From contig FMBT01000499.1 in the NCBI GenBank assembly GCA_900095095.1, positions 1 through 64,000 on the forward strand: DNA of 64,000 nt. Direction: 5' to 3'. Each line of letters begins with the position of its first letter. Position 1 is the first letter of the stretch. Source of the stretch: Fragilariopsis cylindrus CCMP1102 (lineage: Eukaryota; Bacillariophyta; Bacillariophyceae; Bacillariales; Bacillariaceae). The notes below the pieces were generated by a model, which made no database searches, was not told where the DNA came from, and saw only the letters and a program-made list of their open reading frames with translations. Positions 22,542-34,184 of this stretch are shown piece by piece. Position numbers and translations under genes: made by a program.

Positions 22542-23728
22542 TTACTCTTCAATAGTCACAATGGAACATTGCGTCCAGACCTGAGGAGTTTGCTCACAAT
22601 CCCATCGCCATGAAAATACATAATCACCTGAAAGTCCTTCAGGTACTTTGATCTTGTCGGCTATTTCGAACCCACCAGATTGAACAATCTCTGCCAAGAC
22701 AGGTGACATGAAGGAGGGACTATCCATAATAAATCCATAGATTCCTTGTTTGCTGACCTCATTTTCAAAATTGGGAGAGTCACATTTTCCCGCATTTTCA
22801 TCTACACACGAGGGAAGACCAATTTGAGTCCAGGCGGAGCCCTTGGGTAAGACTCCATTGGTATTGACATCATTCACACGCACAGAAGTGAAAGGAATAC
22901 TGACGTCAGTTTCATTTCCAAGATCGTAGTATTCAAACCATGAGGTTTCTCCAACAAACTCAAGCGCGATGAAACAATCTTCATTCAGGGTTCCATTCCT
23001 CAAATAGTCAATAGGGCAGAGTCGGTATTGAATACCACCTCCATGGTTAGCAAGTATACTATAGGATACCTTTTGTTGGGAACCGGCCTTCCAAATAGAA
23101 TTGTCATTGGTGGCAAACTTTTTACCTTGTGCTTCTTGTATGCGTCTGTCCAGGTCTGCTTGAAGGACGACATCACCCCCGGTACCTGCAGGAACAACCA
23201 TATCAGGATCTGGCATATGACCATTTGTTATATTCCCTTTTCCATCTTTGAAGTTTGAGTATCCGTTACCTGGGCCTGCCACATAATCACGAGAAGACTC
23301 AAATTGCCATCCTCCTAGTATACCACATGAGTTCGCAACCGGTGCATAACCCGGAGCCAACCATGGGTTAAACTCAAATACTGATAGAAGAGGATTTTTA
23401 CTCAGAAGAGGATTTGCTGATAAATTTTTTTCTGCTCCTCTCAAACTACTGCTAGCTGTTTCTTGAATATTTGATGCGTAAGTTGGTCTGGATCCTTCAG
23501 TGTTGGTTGCATGCGGTCTTCACAGCATGGAGTACCACGATCCCCACAATTCTCCCCGGTAGCGGCTGCACATCCAATCTCACTACCTTGACTATACCAG
23601 AAGTTTTCCCAATGACTGGCAAGATCCATCATATCTTTTGGGCCCATTGGTTGCTTGAGTGTACCATGTGCGTTGGTAGCTACTGCAGCACATGTTAAGA
23701 AAATGGTTGTTGAAGTGAATTTCATCAT
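22542..23728 (-). CDS. Secreted LPMO-like (AA15-like / chitin-binding type-4) protein
   Basis: The start at 23728 (MMKFTSTTIFLTCAAVATNA) is a signal peptide. The mature protein would begin with His (HGTLKQP), the first ligand of the copper histidine brace. Further family features are CGDRGTPCCED, SCGILGGW, and NHGGGIQYRLCPID carrying the second His. It ends with GDYVFSWRWDCEQT-QVW, the conserved last strands. Known relatives oxidatively cleave chitin, cellulose or other glycans outside the cell; the substrate here is unknown. A single frame change near 23515 divides the first 70 residues from the remaining 300, probably a one-base indel in the ATGCAACCAAC stretch. The frame is open upstream of 23728 through a TTTGATT repeat, but that is not expected to be coding. 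Confidence 0.75.
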
Positions 23729-23734
23729 TTTAGC

Positions 23735-23880
23735 TTTTGTTTGACTTGATTTTGATTTGATTTTGATTTGATTTTGATTGATTTTGATTGATTTTGACTT
23801 GATTTTGATTTGATTTAGATTTTGATTTGATTTGATTTTGATTTGATTGTTTGATTTGATTTTTTGTTCTGATCTGATTT
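23735..23880. repeat. Imperfect TTTGATT/TTTTGATT microsatellite in the LPMO-like gene leader
   Basis: About 145 bp of irregular TTTGATTTTGATTTGA units lie directly upstream of the signal-peptide ATG, i.e. in the 5' UTR or core promoter of the minus-strand gene. Translated, it gives an IKIKSNQ-like repeat, the reason an open frame extends to 23998. Confidence 0.8.
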
Positions 23881-23974
23881 GTTTGTTTGGTTTGGTTTTG
23901 GTTTTTGTATATTTTATTTTGTGAGATATGTGGTTATACTTATGTTTCCCATCGGACAACGTCAGGAGGTCTAT

Positions 23975-24260
23975 TATTGCAAGCGCGACGCGATCCAAAA
24001 AAATACCTTAAGTTGTACAGTTATTACTGTGTGCAACATTATTAATGCATTAGAAATTGCAAAATCATTGCTACACTCCATTTACTACAGTACAGCAGCC
24101 GATTACGAGCGCGATCCAAAAAATATATATCTTGTACGACTAAATAGGAGCGACACGGCGGGTTTCGCACGTTTCATTCATTACTGTACTGCCTGTACGA
24201 CCTACAGCAGTAGTAGTAGAAATTATAGGAAAATCAATGGTTTCAAGCGCGATCCAAAAA
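23975..24260. promoter_or_regulatory. Repeated GCGATCCAAAAAA motif upstream of LPMO-like gene
   Basis: The motif GCGATCCAAAAAA occurs three times (near 23987, 24110 and 24248), twice preceded by GAGCGC or AAGCGC and each time followed by an ATA-rich stretch. It sits 250-530 bp upstream of the secreted-protein start. The spacing (about 123 and 138 bp) and surrounding similarity suggest a decayed tandem unit. Regulatory function is only a possibility. Confidence 0.4.
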
Positions 24261-24924
24261 AAATACCTTTACGACAGCACGGCGGGTTCGCATTGTAGGG
24301 ATTATTCTTCCTGAATCGATTGATTCTTCATTCATTCATTCATTACTGTGCGCAACGCGTCCAGCTTCCATCGCTCGCCACATACACGCGGAGGAGCAAC
24401 TTCAAAAAATACTGTTCGAGAATAATTATACGCCTTCTGTTACGTTACGTTGTATATCAAATGATAAGGCAAGTCCTCTTAGCACTAACAACCCTACTTG
24501 ATATCGTAGCCATACAGGTGTAATGCTATGTGCACGGTTCAACCATCGGTCTTAACGATTGCACTTCAGCTCTATTCGTCCAATATCTAAAATAGTTATG
24601 ATCATATCGCCATTACACTTGCTATTTCATACGGGAATAGGCACAGTACGGGGGCTACGTCGTTTTATATTTAATTTCTGTTTCTTTTCAACAAAAGAAC
24701 AAATACTACTATTTGCTATTTGTTTTAGTTGTAAAATTGTAAAATATTGGTTTTTTTTAAAATTGTGGTATTACCTACTTACTAAGTACAGCCTTATCTG
24801 GAAGTTATATCTACGCTTTTGAATGTGTGTTGTATGTAATGGTGTGTGTGTGTAAAAATAACGCTGCACGAGCACATTTTTTAGCGTAAAATCAACTTCA
24901 GTACAACCAATGGCTGTAGATCGT

Positions 24925-24955
<31 letters not shown>

Positions 24956-25820
24956 ATATGTCATCGTAATCTTTAATAGTCTTGTCGATGCTTTTGTGAA
25001 TTAAAACTGTAGCGCTTTAGATGTGAATAGCCCTGCGAAGAATGCCGATGCCGATGTTATTATAGCTGATAACTTTTTGTTATTTTTATCGCCATTGTTG
25101 CTATTAGTATCACATCTCTCTTTAGCGTTGATGATGCATCCACCATTCCCACCACTCGATTCTGTTCTATCTCCTTTCCGCGTCTGGTACTGCAATTTTA
25201 TCTCCTTCCAGACTAGCAATGTAAACCATTTCTAATATACCATTTAATAACTCGGTACTAATCGCCATCTTTGTCTGTTTGAATCAAATTTTTGTATCTG
25301 TCTGGATGAACTTTTTCATTTATTGTTGTGTTGGTTTATGATGCGGAATGCATAAATTAGCATCCTATTTGTATCGAGTTGTGGGGAATGAATTTTTGTA
25401 GTAACAAGTACAACTGCATGTATCCTTTCACATAAAGATTTTTTGATGCCTTTCACTTGTCTCCCACACACTAACTTACACTGGACTCACTCTTTACACA
25501 TAAAAATGTACATCACTTCATATATTATTACCATAAATAAAACTAATCGTGGTAATCTCAGTATCCTAATTAAAATCTGTCTAAATAATGTTCTTCGAAT
25601 ATTTTGTTCTTCACTCTTTAAGAATATTTAAGTAGTTATTAATCTTGATAAGTAGTTACTTCAATGCGTTCAGATCTCGTACGGCTCGAGTCGAGTTGTC
25701 GTCGCGTCGTATTATTCGTCGCGTATCAACGAACTTCGAAGAGCCGGACATCTACATATATAATGATCATGATCCACACCTGATGGACCAGACGTAGCGC
25801 CTCTTCCGAAAGGTGGAATT
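24261..25820. other. Gene-poor DNA
   Basis: No supported gene. Contains a (CGTCGTCAT)n stretch near 24917-24965 and short motif-free frames on both strands. Confidence 0.4.
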
Positions 25821-26880
25821 ATGCCTCTGAATAAAAAGAAGAAAATCAAAAAAAATGACGGTGAGGATGATATCGTTGACGAGAACCATAACGACGAAGA
25901 TAGTTTAATACCAGCTTCACTTTATCCCACAGAGGATACAAATAAGTCGATGATCAAGTAGGAACACGCACGCATTTGCTGGTCATTTTACTTTAACGGG
26001 GCGGTAATTAAAATGGCAACGACGATTGCAGGCGAATGATAACTGCTAACACAATTCGACTAGTAATACAACAACAGTAAAGCAAATACCAGTGGTTGGT
26101 GATAGAAGCATAATTGGCGTGGAATGGAAATATGAAGAAGGTGAGGTTTTCCTCGCTATTTGGGTTCCACATCTTATGGTAATGTAAAGACTTGTACATT
26201 ACTATTGATATAAAAGGTACTCTATTATGTCGATTTTTAATAGTAAATTATGTATTGTATCGCTCGTAAGGAACTGTGTTCTATTCCATCCCATCCCATT
26301 CTATTGCATTGCATTGTATGGAAAGATCGAATTGCTTTGATTGAATTCAATGTTTCGTATGTGATTATTCGAATCAATATATCAATTTACTTCTTGCTTA
26401 GATTCTTTCTGTCGCCATCGCCGTTGACGACATTGAAAGTCGTACTAAATTGGTTATGCGCTGGAAAACGCTCAAAGCTACGCGTCAACCACTGAAACTA
26501 CAATACGAAATAATGGTAAAAGCGCAAACAAATAGTGGATGCATCTCGTTTTTACTATATTTTGATAGATTATAGATATATCTACTATAGTATAGGAAAT
26601 CTCTTCCGTACGATTCCTTCGAGCCGTCGCTCGTTATTCATTTCTCGAATGCCCCCAATAATGCCCCATACATAGCATCAGCAACAAGAGACAACAACAA
26701 TAGACAGCGCAAGCAAAATGGTGCATCGTCATCATAGCAAATCGCATTTATAAGGAAAAAAAAATACCCAGTCAGTGTTTGTCGATGACGATGGCTTTCT
26801 TCTGGTATGACGATGAATGTGAACAAGATTTTTGGACCCTATTCAAATTAGCGACAACTCACTTGTTGGAATGACTAATT
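25821..26880 (+). other. Possible decayed or intron-split unknown gene
   Basis: Several protein-like pieces lie in order on the plus strand. MPLNKKKKIKKNDGEDD starts at 25821. VVGDRSIIGVEWKYEEGE continues near 26091-26145 and is followed by a possible splice donor (ATG|GTAATG). RTKLVMRWKTLK appears near 26441-26475, and WYDDECEQDFWTLFKL near 26805-26855. Codon composition looks protein-like, but I cannot link the pieces to any family, and no complete exon structure is convincing. Confidence 0.2.
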
Positions 26881-27954
26881 TAACTGATAGATAATATTGC
26901 TGTAGACTTTGTTTCCTTTTAACTGTTTCCTTTATCATGCGTATCCTATGATGTATGTTATAAGCTTTACTGAACTCCTCCTCAATTTTAGTGGTCAAAT
27001 GGTTTAACTGGTGATCAATTTTATATTCTGTACGACGTCAGATAATACCTGCCAACAACACGCAGTAGTTGAAGTGATAACTGGACCCCCGCTTTGGATT
27101 TACAATTGATTGTTGACTGAGTGGTGAACATCAACATCTACAGCAATAAAATGCAAAGGTAAATGATGTTTATTGGGAACTTTAGTAGAACTCTGTAATC
27201 TAAGAATTCTAATAAACCCTCTGTATCAAATTAAACACAGACTACTAGAGTCCAGATTTTCTAAATAGCGTTATATTATGGAACCAAATGAACAGGTACA
27301 CTTATCTTTCAAAGAATGATTGATCTTACTTAGAAACATCATATAGGTTGTATTGTGTACTGTATGTGATACATTGTAAATGTACAGCAAGAGTATTTTT
27401 CTTTACTGTGTACACGTGTTGAAAAAGGGCGCACTCTGTGAGAGACACTTCTTTAACAACACTGTAAGTGACTCGTTGTTATTATTGATCTTCGATTCGA
27501 TGAATCTTCTTTCGAAAATTCAACAAAATTTCAATTCATTTTTTTTCGTTCAAGACTTGTCACGCTACATTCTACACGAATGGGTGAAAGATTCTTAATT
27601 TTTTGTTGTACTTCGCGACCAAGATGGGCATATTGATTACGTCGAGGGCATATAGAGTGAAATATTATTATGAAGACCTGGGACTTCATTTTTGTCGAGA
27701 TGTGACACCAAGAAAGCAACTCCAACGAATATTACTTTGATTTTTCTGATCTTTTTACTTTTCTTCTGTTATACTGTTGTATTGTAACACTAACCAAGAG
27801 GAAAGGAGTAGAAGCAAAATGGCAAAGGAGTATAATTTACGGTATGTACAACCTTGACGAACTCGTGAACAATTGAATCGAAGAAGCGCTTTTAAAAAGA
27901 GTTACGGTCGCAACTCAACTCTAGTTGAACAGAGACAAAACAACAATAATAAAA
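26881..27954. other. Gene-poor DNA
   Basis: AT-rich, only short unsupported frames. It probably includes the promoter of the hypothetical gene starting at 27955. Confidence 0.35.
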
Positions 27955-28178
27955 ATGTCGGCAACAATAGAACAAATGATGTTCGATGGACAGAAGTATT
28001 TACCCCAGCAGAGATCTTTTTGTGAAGAGGAGCAGGCGGGTTGTAGTAGTATATTACTACTGTGTTTGGTGGAACAAACAGCGGAACAAATAGCATACGA
28101 AATCGGAGTTGATGGTATGGAAGATGTTTCGTTTCGTGAATTTGTTGATCTTGGTAAAAACTACCACCTTAAGCAACA

Positions 28179-28209
<31 letters not shown>

Positions 28210-28981
28210 AGTCGCAAAAAGATAGTTTCGATATTGAACTGCTAGTTGAGCATGATATTCTTCGTGATCGATCAACGTCTTACTAAGAAGAATATATTAT
28301 AATCCTTGATGAATCCAACAACAAGCAATGATAGTAATATAAGAAAAGAAAATCCACCAACAACAACAATGAAAGAAGATCCTCCCACTGCTACAATTAC
28401 CGTTACTAGTACGAACGACGACATAAATTATACAAATAGTTAAAAAATTCAACTCCTCCACCAAGAAGTTCTGCTACAAATATTTCCTTCCTACCTTCCC
28501 TTTAGCTTTATCTCGTGATTCAACATCAGATTCATCTTGGTCTTCAATGTCAGAACTACAATACTATGCAGATTCACCGTCTCTATCATTTCCATCACCG
28601 AAACCATCATCGTCACCAACTGATGCAAATAAAACCAATATCGCCCAATTATCTACTGCAGTAAATGACAATGACAATGACAACAACACTGCATCCGAAA
28701 AGGAATTTTTGTCATCCTTTTATTTTGTATCAGAGGATGATGACGTGGATGACGAGAGCGACTACGACAGCCAAAACGATCATGACAACGAGGATGACGA
28801 TAACAATAGTACATCATCAATGGTTGTTTTAGTTGAAGATTATAACGATAATGATGATGCTAAAAATATTCAAGAGCAGAAGCTACTAGTAGAAGTAGAA
28901 TACACAGTGACAAAGACGAGAACAACATTGATGGCAGCAACAATGTTAATAGGAAGAAAGATCGTAAATTACGTAAGATGA
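27955..28981 (+). CDS. Hypothetical acidic low-complexity protein
   Basis: Not recognised. ATG 27955 (MSATIEQMMFDGQKY) opens a frame rich in Glu/Gln with YEIGVDGMEDVSFREFVDL, then a (CAG/CAA)n tract near 28175-28210 where the frame changes. A second frame carries DIELLVEHDILRD. From about 28540 a Ser/Pro-rich then Asp-rich segment (FVSEDDDVDDESDYDSQND) ends at 28981. The parts may form one gene interrupted by indels in repeats, or two small genes. There is no signal peptide. Disorder dominates, so function cannot be inferred. Confidence 0.35.
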
Positions 28982-29279
28982 TTATGATAGCATCACGATC
29001 TAATAATTCGAAAACGAAAACAAAAGCAAGCTTCTAGAACGAACGTTACTACGTGTACACTAAGAGACGCGCTCCTATCGATATTTTGAGAATACTAATA
29101 ATGAATGAATGAATGATAATCGATTATAAAGCTTCACTAGTCGATGTTACATCGAATCTATTCTACTTCTTGGTCATGCTTCTTCGAAGTTCCTTGAAGC
29201 GTTACTCTCTATAGTTTCACGTTTCACTAGCAACCAAGAAAGATTTTGATACAACCCGATTCTAAATCCTTGTCCTTGG
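28982..29279. other. Spacer downstream of two converging genes
   Basis: No gene is supported. The minus-strand frame ending at 29174 overlaps the small secreted-protein gene in another phase and is probably its shadow or a longer alternative 3' end. Confidence 0.3.
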
Positions 29280-29504
29280 CTAGAAAGACAGTTGCCAGCT
29301 GGGGATGTACCAAGGTTGGAGTTTACGCGATGGATCTCGTAAATGTTCAGGAAGCTCTTGCCCGGCAATGGGCTCCGATTCTAAATCGCGGGCTGGAAAG
29401 AGATTACGCGATGGATCGACTCCTCCACGAATCCCTTGCCCGGCAATGGGCTCCAGGACCGCCAAGACGGAGAGTGCTTGAATAGCAATGGTGAAAACTT
29501 TCAT
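29280..29504 (-). CDS. Small secreted protein with internal EPIAGQ repeat
   Basis: 74 residues beginning MKVFTIAIQALSVLAVL, a credible signal peptide (about residues 1-18). The mature part contains EPIAGQGIRGGVDPSRNLF, then ARDLESEPIAGQELPEHLRD and a third DPSR, so an EPIAGQ...DPSR unit repeats. There are no cysteines. It is not homologous to anything I recognise. The repeat and signal peptide favour a real secreted peptide, but the gene is small and could extend further in another frame to 29174. Confidence 0.45.
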   Translation of the reverse strand: MKVFTIAIQALSVLAVLEPIAGQGIRGGVDPSRNLFPARDLESEPIAGQELPEHLRDPSRKLQPWYIPSWQLSF

Positions 29505-29659
29505 GATTGTTTGATAGGAAATAATTTTTTTGTTGTTGAGAATTGGTTGTTGTTTTTTAATTAGTGAATTTGAAATTGTGAGAAGAAAGGATCGTTTTCC
29601 GAACGGCTCTCGTCTGTGAAGTCAACTAACGCGACAGTCTAGTGCCCGGGTGAAACAGG

Positions 29660-30043
29660 ATCGAGGAAACTTTACTAGAGACCCGAGTGATGATTTTCAA
29701 AAGGTTGCGCCTTGCAGTATTTCATCGCGTAGAGTGTGGTATTGTTGAGGAAACTTTACTAGAGACCCGAGTGATGATTTTTAAAAGGTTGCGCCTTGCA
29801 GTATTTCATCGCGCAGAGTGTGGTATCGAGGAAACTTTACTAGAGACCCGAGTGATGATTTTGAGAGGTCCGTTGCGCGTGCAGTATTTCATTCACGCGT
29901 AGAGTGTGGTATTGTTGAGTAAATTTTACTAGAGACGAGTGATGATTTTGAGAGGTCCGTTGCGCGTGCAGTATTTCATTCACGCGTAGATAAAGTGTGG
30001 TATTGAGGAAACTTTACTAGAGACCCGAGTGATGATTTTCATT
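29660..30043 (+). repeat. Tandem array of an ~85-bp unit, four copies plus a partial fifth
   Basis: Units start with GAGGAAACTTTACTAGAGAC at about 29663, 29748, 29828, 29917 (as GAGTAAATTTT) and 30005. They share GAGTGATGATTTT and GCAGTATTTCAT...CGCGTAGAGTGTGGTATT. Two subtypes exist: AAAAGGTTGCGCCTT in the first pair and GAGAGGTCCGTTGCGCG in the next pair, showing higher-order evolution. It lies 155 bp upstream of the small secreted-protein gene start at 29504 (minus strand). Confidence 0.9.
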
Positions 30044-30574
30044 GGCGTGGATTATGCAAATCAATCATCCTGATGGAAGTCTTGAAGGTTCCTGCTACGA
30101 TTGGTTTTTATTTGGCTCAAGTCGACGACATCACAATAGCGATTACCGAAGGATAACAATAACAATGATAGATATTCCAAAAGATTTTGAGCTCGACTAA
30201 ACTAAGTACGAACGTAAAGATATAAATGAGTGAGTCAACGAGTGCGCCTCGACCGCTGTGCATTATCGCTCGTTCACTCGTTTATTTCTACTGATGAATA
30301 AGCAGTACAGTACAGTAGATCGCATTGTTGCTGTTGTTGTTGTTGTTGCTGTTGCTGTAAGGATTGTATGATCTAATCTATAATTAATTGTTCGCGTTTG
30401 ACAATCGATGTGTTGTTGTCATGTCATTTATTTACTACATCATCATCCGACATCATTATTGACAATTGACAATTAACAATTGACATTTGACAACGGTATT
30501 GACATTAATAGCATTTGTCGTATTCGTATTATTCGCAGCTATTATTTATTCGCGCTGCCTGTTTAAGCTTTCGC
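30044..30574. other. Intergenic, no gene seen
   Basis: Contains (TTG/CTG)n near 30328-30358 and ATTGACAATT repeats near 30455-30490. No supported gene. Confidence 0.4.
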
Positions 30575-31885
30575 TTATTGATGTTGTTCATGTTGTTGTT
30601 CATGTTCATGTTCATGTTGTTGATTATGTTGTTCAGCTATAATATATCCATATTCATCACTACCATCCGGACAATCTATAATTCCATCATTGACACGACT
30701 TGAATAGATCCATTTTGTAGTTGTTTTTAATTTTGACATATCACCACCACCATTTCCATATTTCCATTGTCATTGGATTATTTCTACTACGACCACAGGA
30801 AAATTTTAATTTGGAGACTAAGACATTGGAACATGCGGATGTATCGGGTTCATCTAAACCATCATAGGGACAATCACAATAATCATCATTTAAAAAACCA
30901 ACAGTCACACCATCCCCACAGGTAATAATTTCTGGTCGTTTATGTTTATTGGCAGTATTCTCATCATTATTCGACTTTATTATTATTTCATGTCTACTGT
31001 CCGCTCTTTCTATTTCTAATGGTAGCGGTATAGAATCAGTAGAATCAGTAGAATCAGTAGAAGATGGTGGATGTCGTAGATTTTTTTTCTTCTTCTTCTT
31101 CTTTTTAAGTTTATTGAATACATCTTTATTCGTATTTGTATCTTTACTTTCGTTACTGTCTTTATCGATAACAGGACCTGTTATAGGACCAGTTACACCG
31201 TATTTTTCTTTTCTTTTATCTTCATTAATAGGACCTATTGCTATTTCTTCGTCAAGAGTAAGTAGTGTATTAATATTAGGATGATATGAATATTACTTTT
31301 TATATCATTATCTTGAATATGATGATGATGTTTATGCATATAGGACATACCATTAGGATGATAATTATCGACAACACTATGATAATTTTGTCGATTATCT
31401 TCTAATTTTTGATATAAAAATAATACTTCATTTTGAAATTGATGATGATAATCGACTTGTCGTACTTGATTGGAATATTGTTTGGGTAATAATGTCAATG
31501 ATAATGTCACACTCACAATTGCGGCAATGAATCCACCTATCAATAATTGACATAATTTCGATAGAACTTTCCGTCGTGATATTCTTGTAACGTTACTACT
31601 AATACTATGACGTTGTTTTATACGACGGCCTATTTTTTTACCATTATTATATGATAACAATGATGATAATGCTCCTCCTCCTGTTGTTGTCGATGATGTT
31701 GTCGTTGATGAACCTAATGAATTTAAATTTAAATGACTATTACTATTAGCAGGACTTTTATTTTTACTTGCACCAATAAGGCATCCTATACTACCCCGAT
31801 CAGTACCATTCCCGTCTTCGACACATAATAAAGATGATGCATGTTGTCCAGCAGATCGACGTAATCGTAATTTTGAATCGTCCAT
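30575..31885 (-). CDS. Type II membrane protein with LDLa-type modules like glucosidase II beta (PRKCSH N-terminus)
   Basis: Start MDDSKLRLRRSAGQ at 31885. A cytosolic Ser/Thr/Asn-rich part precedes a membrane anchor (LIGGFIAAIVSVTLSLTLL, about residues 114-132). The lumenal part has a stem, then CGDG...LNDDYCDCPYDGLDEPDTS followed by C...FSC (about 30790-30930). A second, weaker module SSRVNDGIIDCPDGSDE lies near 30640-30690. The NDxxCDCPDGSDE arrangement is that of PRKCSH/glucosidase II beta, where paired LDLa modules bind calcium. The chain ends after an HEHEHEQQHEQH-rich tail at TAA 30575-30577. Unlike the soluble ER subunit, this protein is anchored and lacks the long coiled-coil and MRH region, so it is a related lumenal protein, not GII-beta. 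Two or three frame changes lie near repeats such as the (TTC)n Lys run at about 31081-31105. Confidence 0.62.
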
Positions 31886-34184
31886 TATCTATACTATACT
31901 ATACAGTAATAATGACTTTTAGTTATTGTGTTCAATTAACTACGGTACCCCTTCAGATCTGTTCTTCGATAACAGGAAAGAATAATGATAACGGAAATTA
32001 AATCAAATTAGCCAGAGAAGTATCTATTCTATTGCTGGGGTTAAGTTAACTCAGAATAATCAATTGATGTTGGTCACCAGCAGTCTTTGTTTAATTTCTC
32101 TGTTGTGATCTCGACGACTCGACGACTCAACGACTCGACGACGACACTCTACTAGACTAGACTAGACTAGACTGGACTCAACTCTCTATGGTTTTATGAT
32201 GATGATACAGTACTAGTAGATCAAGGTCGAAATGCTGTTGTTGTTATGATATATTTATTTCAAAAACAAAACAAAAAACATGGACATCATTTAAAATTAT
32301 TCAGCGGCATCAGGCGCGCGTCAAAACGGTAGTATTCAATCCAGATAATGACTTGCTTTGTTTATTTTTGTTTGCTTATAGTAAGTAGAACTTAGTATTT
32401 ATTTAACATCGATTCTTTTTTATAGCTATGTCGTAGTTTGAAAAATGTCGTGAATATTTTTGATTTTTTTGCTCATTTTTTACTTTGGTAAACGAAAGAA
32501 ATCGAAATAGCCAATCGAATCCATCGACTTGCATGCATGACTCCTCATTCGACAATGATATCATTTCAGCATCCATTAATTCTACAGTATCGTAGCATGT
32601 GTGTAATGGACTTTCCTACACACTGTGGTCGGTAGTGATACTATAGATGTAGTAATATATATGCAGAGGAATAAAATTCGACAATGTTTTTTCTTATTCT
32701 TTTCATCCTACTAGAACAATCTACCCCCTCTTATCATCTAGATCGAATCCAACAATTTAAGATCAAGATTATTTCTAAATTCTTCGATTGATACAGTAGT
32801 CAAATTGTATATCATGGTTTTACCCAACATACATGTATGTTATGTTCTCTCTCCCATTCCAAATGGAAAATACTACGCTTTGGTTTCTTCTGCTTTTTTT
32901 TGTTTTTCTTGCTTTTTAGCCATCATTTCATCATAAATCGATATCTACAATATTGTCGCATCATTTTTGCTCATATTAGTAGTGACAAGTTCTACTAAAA
33001 AATTAGGAACTGAACCCTTTTTTTTCTAAACACTTGCGTTGCTAAAAAATAATGAATATATTTTTATCAGCTTTCTCGGATCGGATTTTTGATCCCAGTA
33101 GAATAATGGATACCTCTTCTTTACCTACGTGTTTCCACACATCACCGTTAGTATTGTTTTACGATATAGATATATGAACTGTTGCCGAAATTGATGATGG
33201 AGATGGTGCAAGTGAACCATAAAAAATGATACACAATTTTATTAAAACGTTCTGAAACGGGCTAGATCACTTTGCCCTCTTTCTGTGCCATGGGCCAATA
33301 CCTACCCCTAAAGTTCATCGTGGGTTGAAGTTTTCCAGTGTAGGACAATTAAGAATAGGTTCAATTCTTTGCTTGCTATTGGTCGGTGCTTTTCCTTTTA
33401 ACCCAATTCATACTAAGCGACTCATCGATTTTGTCTACCATATGAGTTTCCGTTTGCGTATGCACTTGAAACGGATAGATTCTGTCTTACAACTCTAAAG
33501 GATTATGATAAGAAGATGACATTCAACAACAACAATACGATTAATAAATTGGAAATATGGAAGACCTTCCAGAGGATCATTCTTCGCTACAACCTTTACC
33601 ATCACAATACAGTTGCACGTTCCTCAAACTTAGCTGATATGCAGAAATATCCCCTACACCTACGCAGTCTTTTCCAATCCTCTGCATGCCATCACACCTC
33701 TCCGCCACGAATAGAACGACAGGATGTGACAGCGCTACCATCCAAAATTGAGAACTCTGAAATATCCTCACATTCATAAAAAATGTTTACTAGCTGCATT
33801 TTGCAAGTGTAGGAGCTAGCTCTCTAGTTAAAAAGCTTGCTCCAGTAGTACATCCATGTTCTTCTACGCATCCAATAAATTCAGGTGGACAAACTGTATT
33901 CACAATAAATATGGTATAACGTTAATAAAGAACAGCGGAAAAAGTGTATTTCAAACGTGCGCAACTCATCCTGGCTCATGGTTCTAATGCAGATGAGATG
34001 ATGATTCTAATAAAAGAAATCCAAAGCAGTCGCAAAAATTTGATAATACAACGGCAACAGCAAACTCTAGCAGTAGCAACGCGTGCGTTACATTTCTCCT
34101 GCAGTAACACATTCGGATATTTTCCACAAAGCAATATACAGTACACTGCTATTCTAAATATAATATTGATCATTGATCATTGAT
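31886..34184. other. 2.3-kb gene-poor region
   Basis: Holds CGACTCGACGACTC and CTAGACTAGACTAGACT repeats near 32112-32170. A possible minus-strand terminal exon at about 32880-32948 reads YDEMMAKKQEKQKKAEE then a stop, preceded by an AG. A motif-free plus-strand frame ends at 33779. None is strong enough to call. Confidence 0.35.

Noticed and set aside
25001-25219. 72-codon minus-strand frame ending in a hydrophobic segment
   Set aside because: No neighbouring exon, no family resemblance and no compositional support.
32880-32948. Possible minus-strand terminal exon (YDEMMAKKQEKQKKAEE then stop)
   Set aside because: It has a preceding AG and coding-like composition, but no upstream exon could be found, so it is kept only as a remark on the gene-poor region.
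33420-33779. Plus-strand open frame of about 115 codons including MTFNNNNTINKLEIW
   Set aside because: No recognisable domain, no homologue elsewhere in the window and unclear start; could be a decayed fragment.
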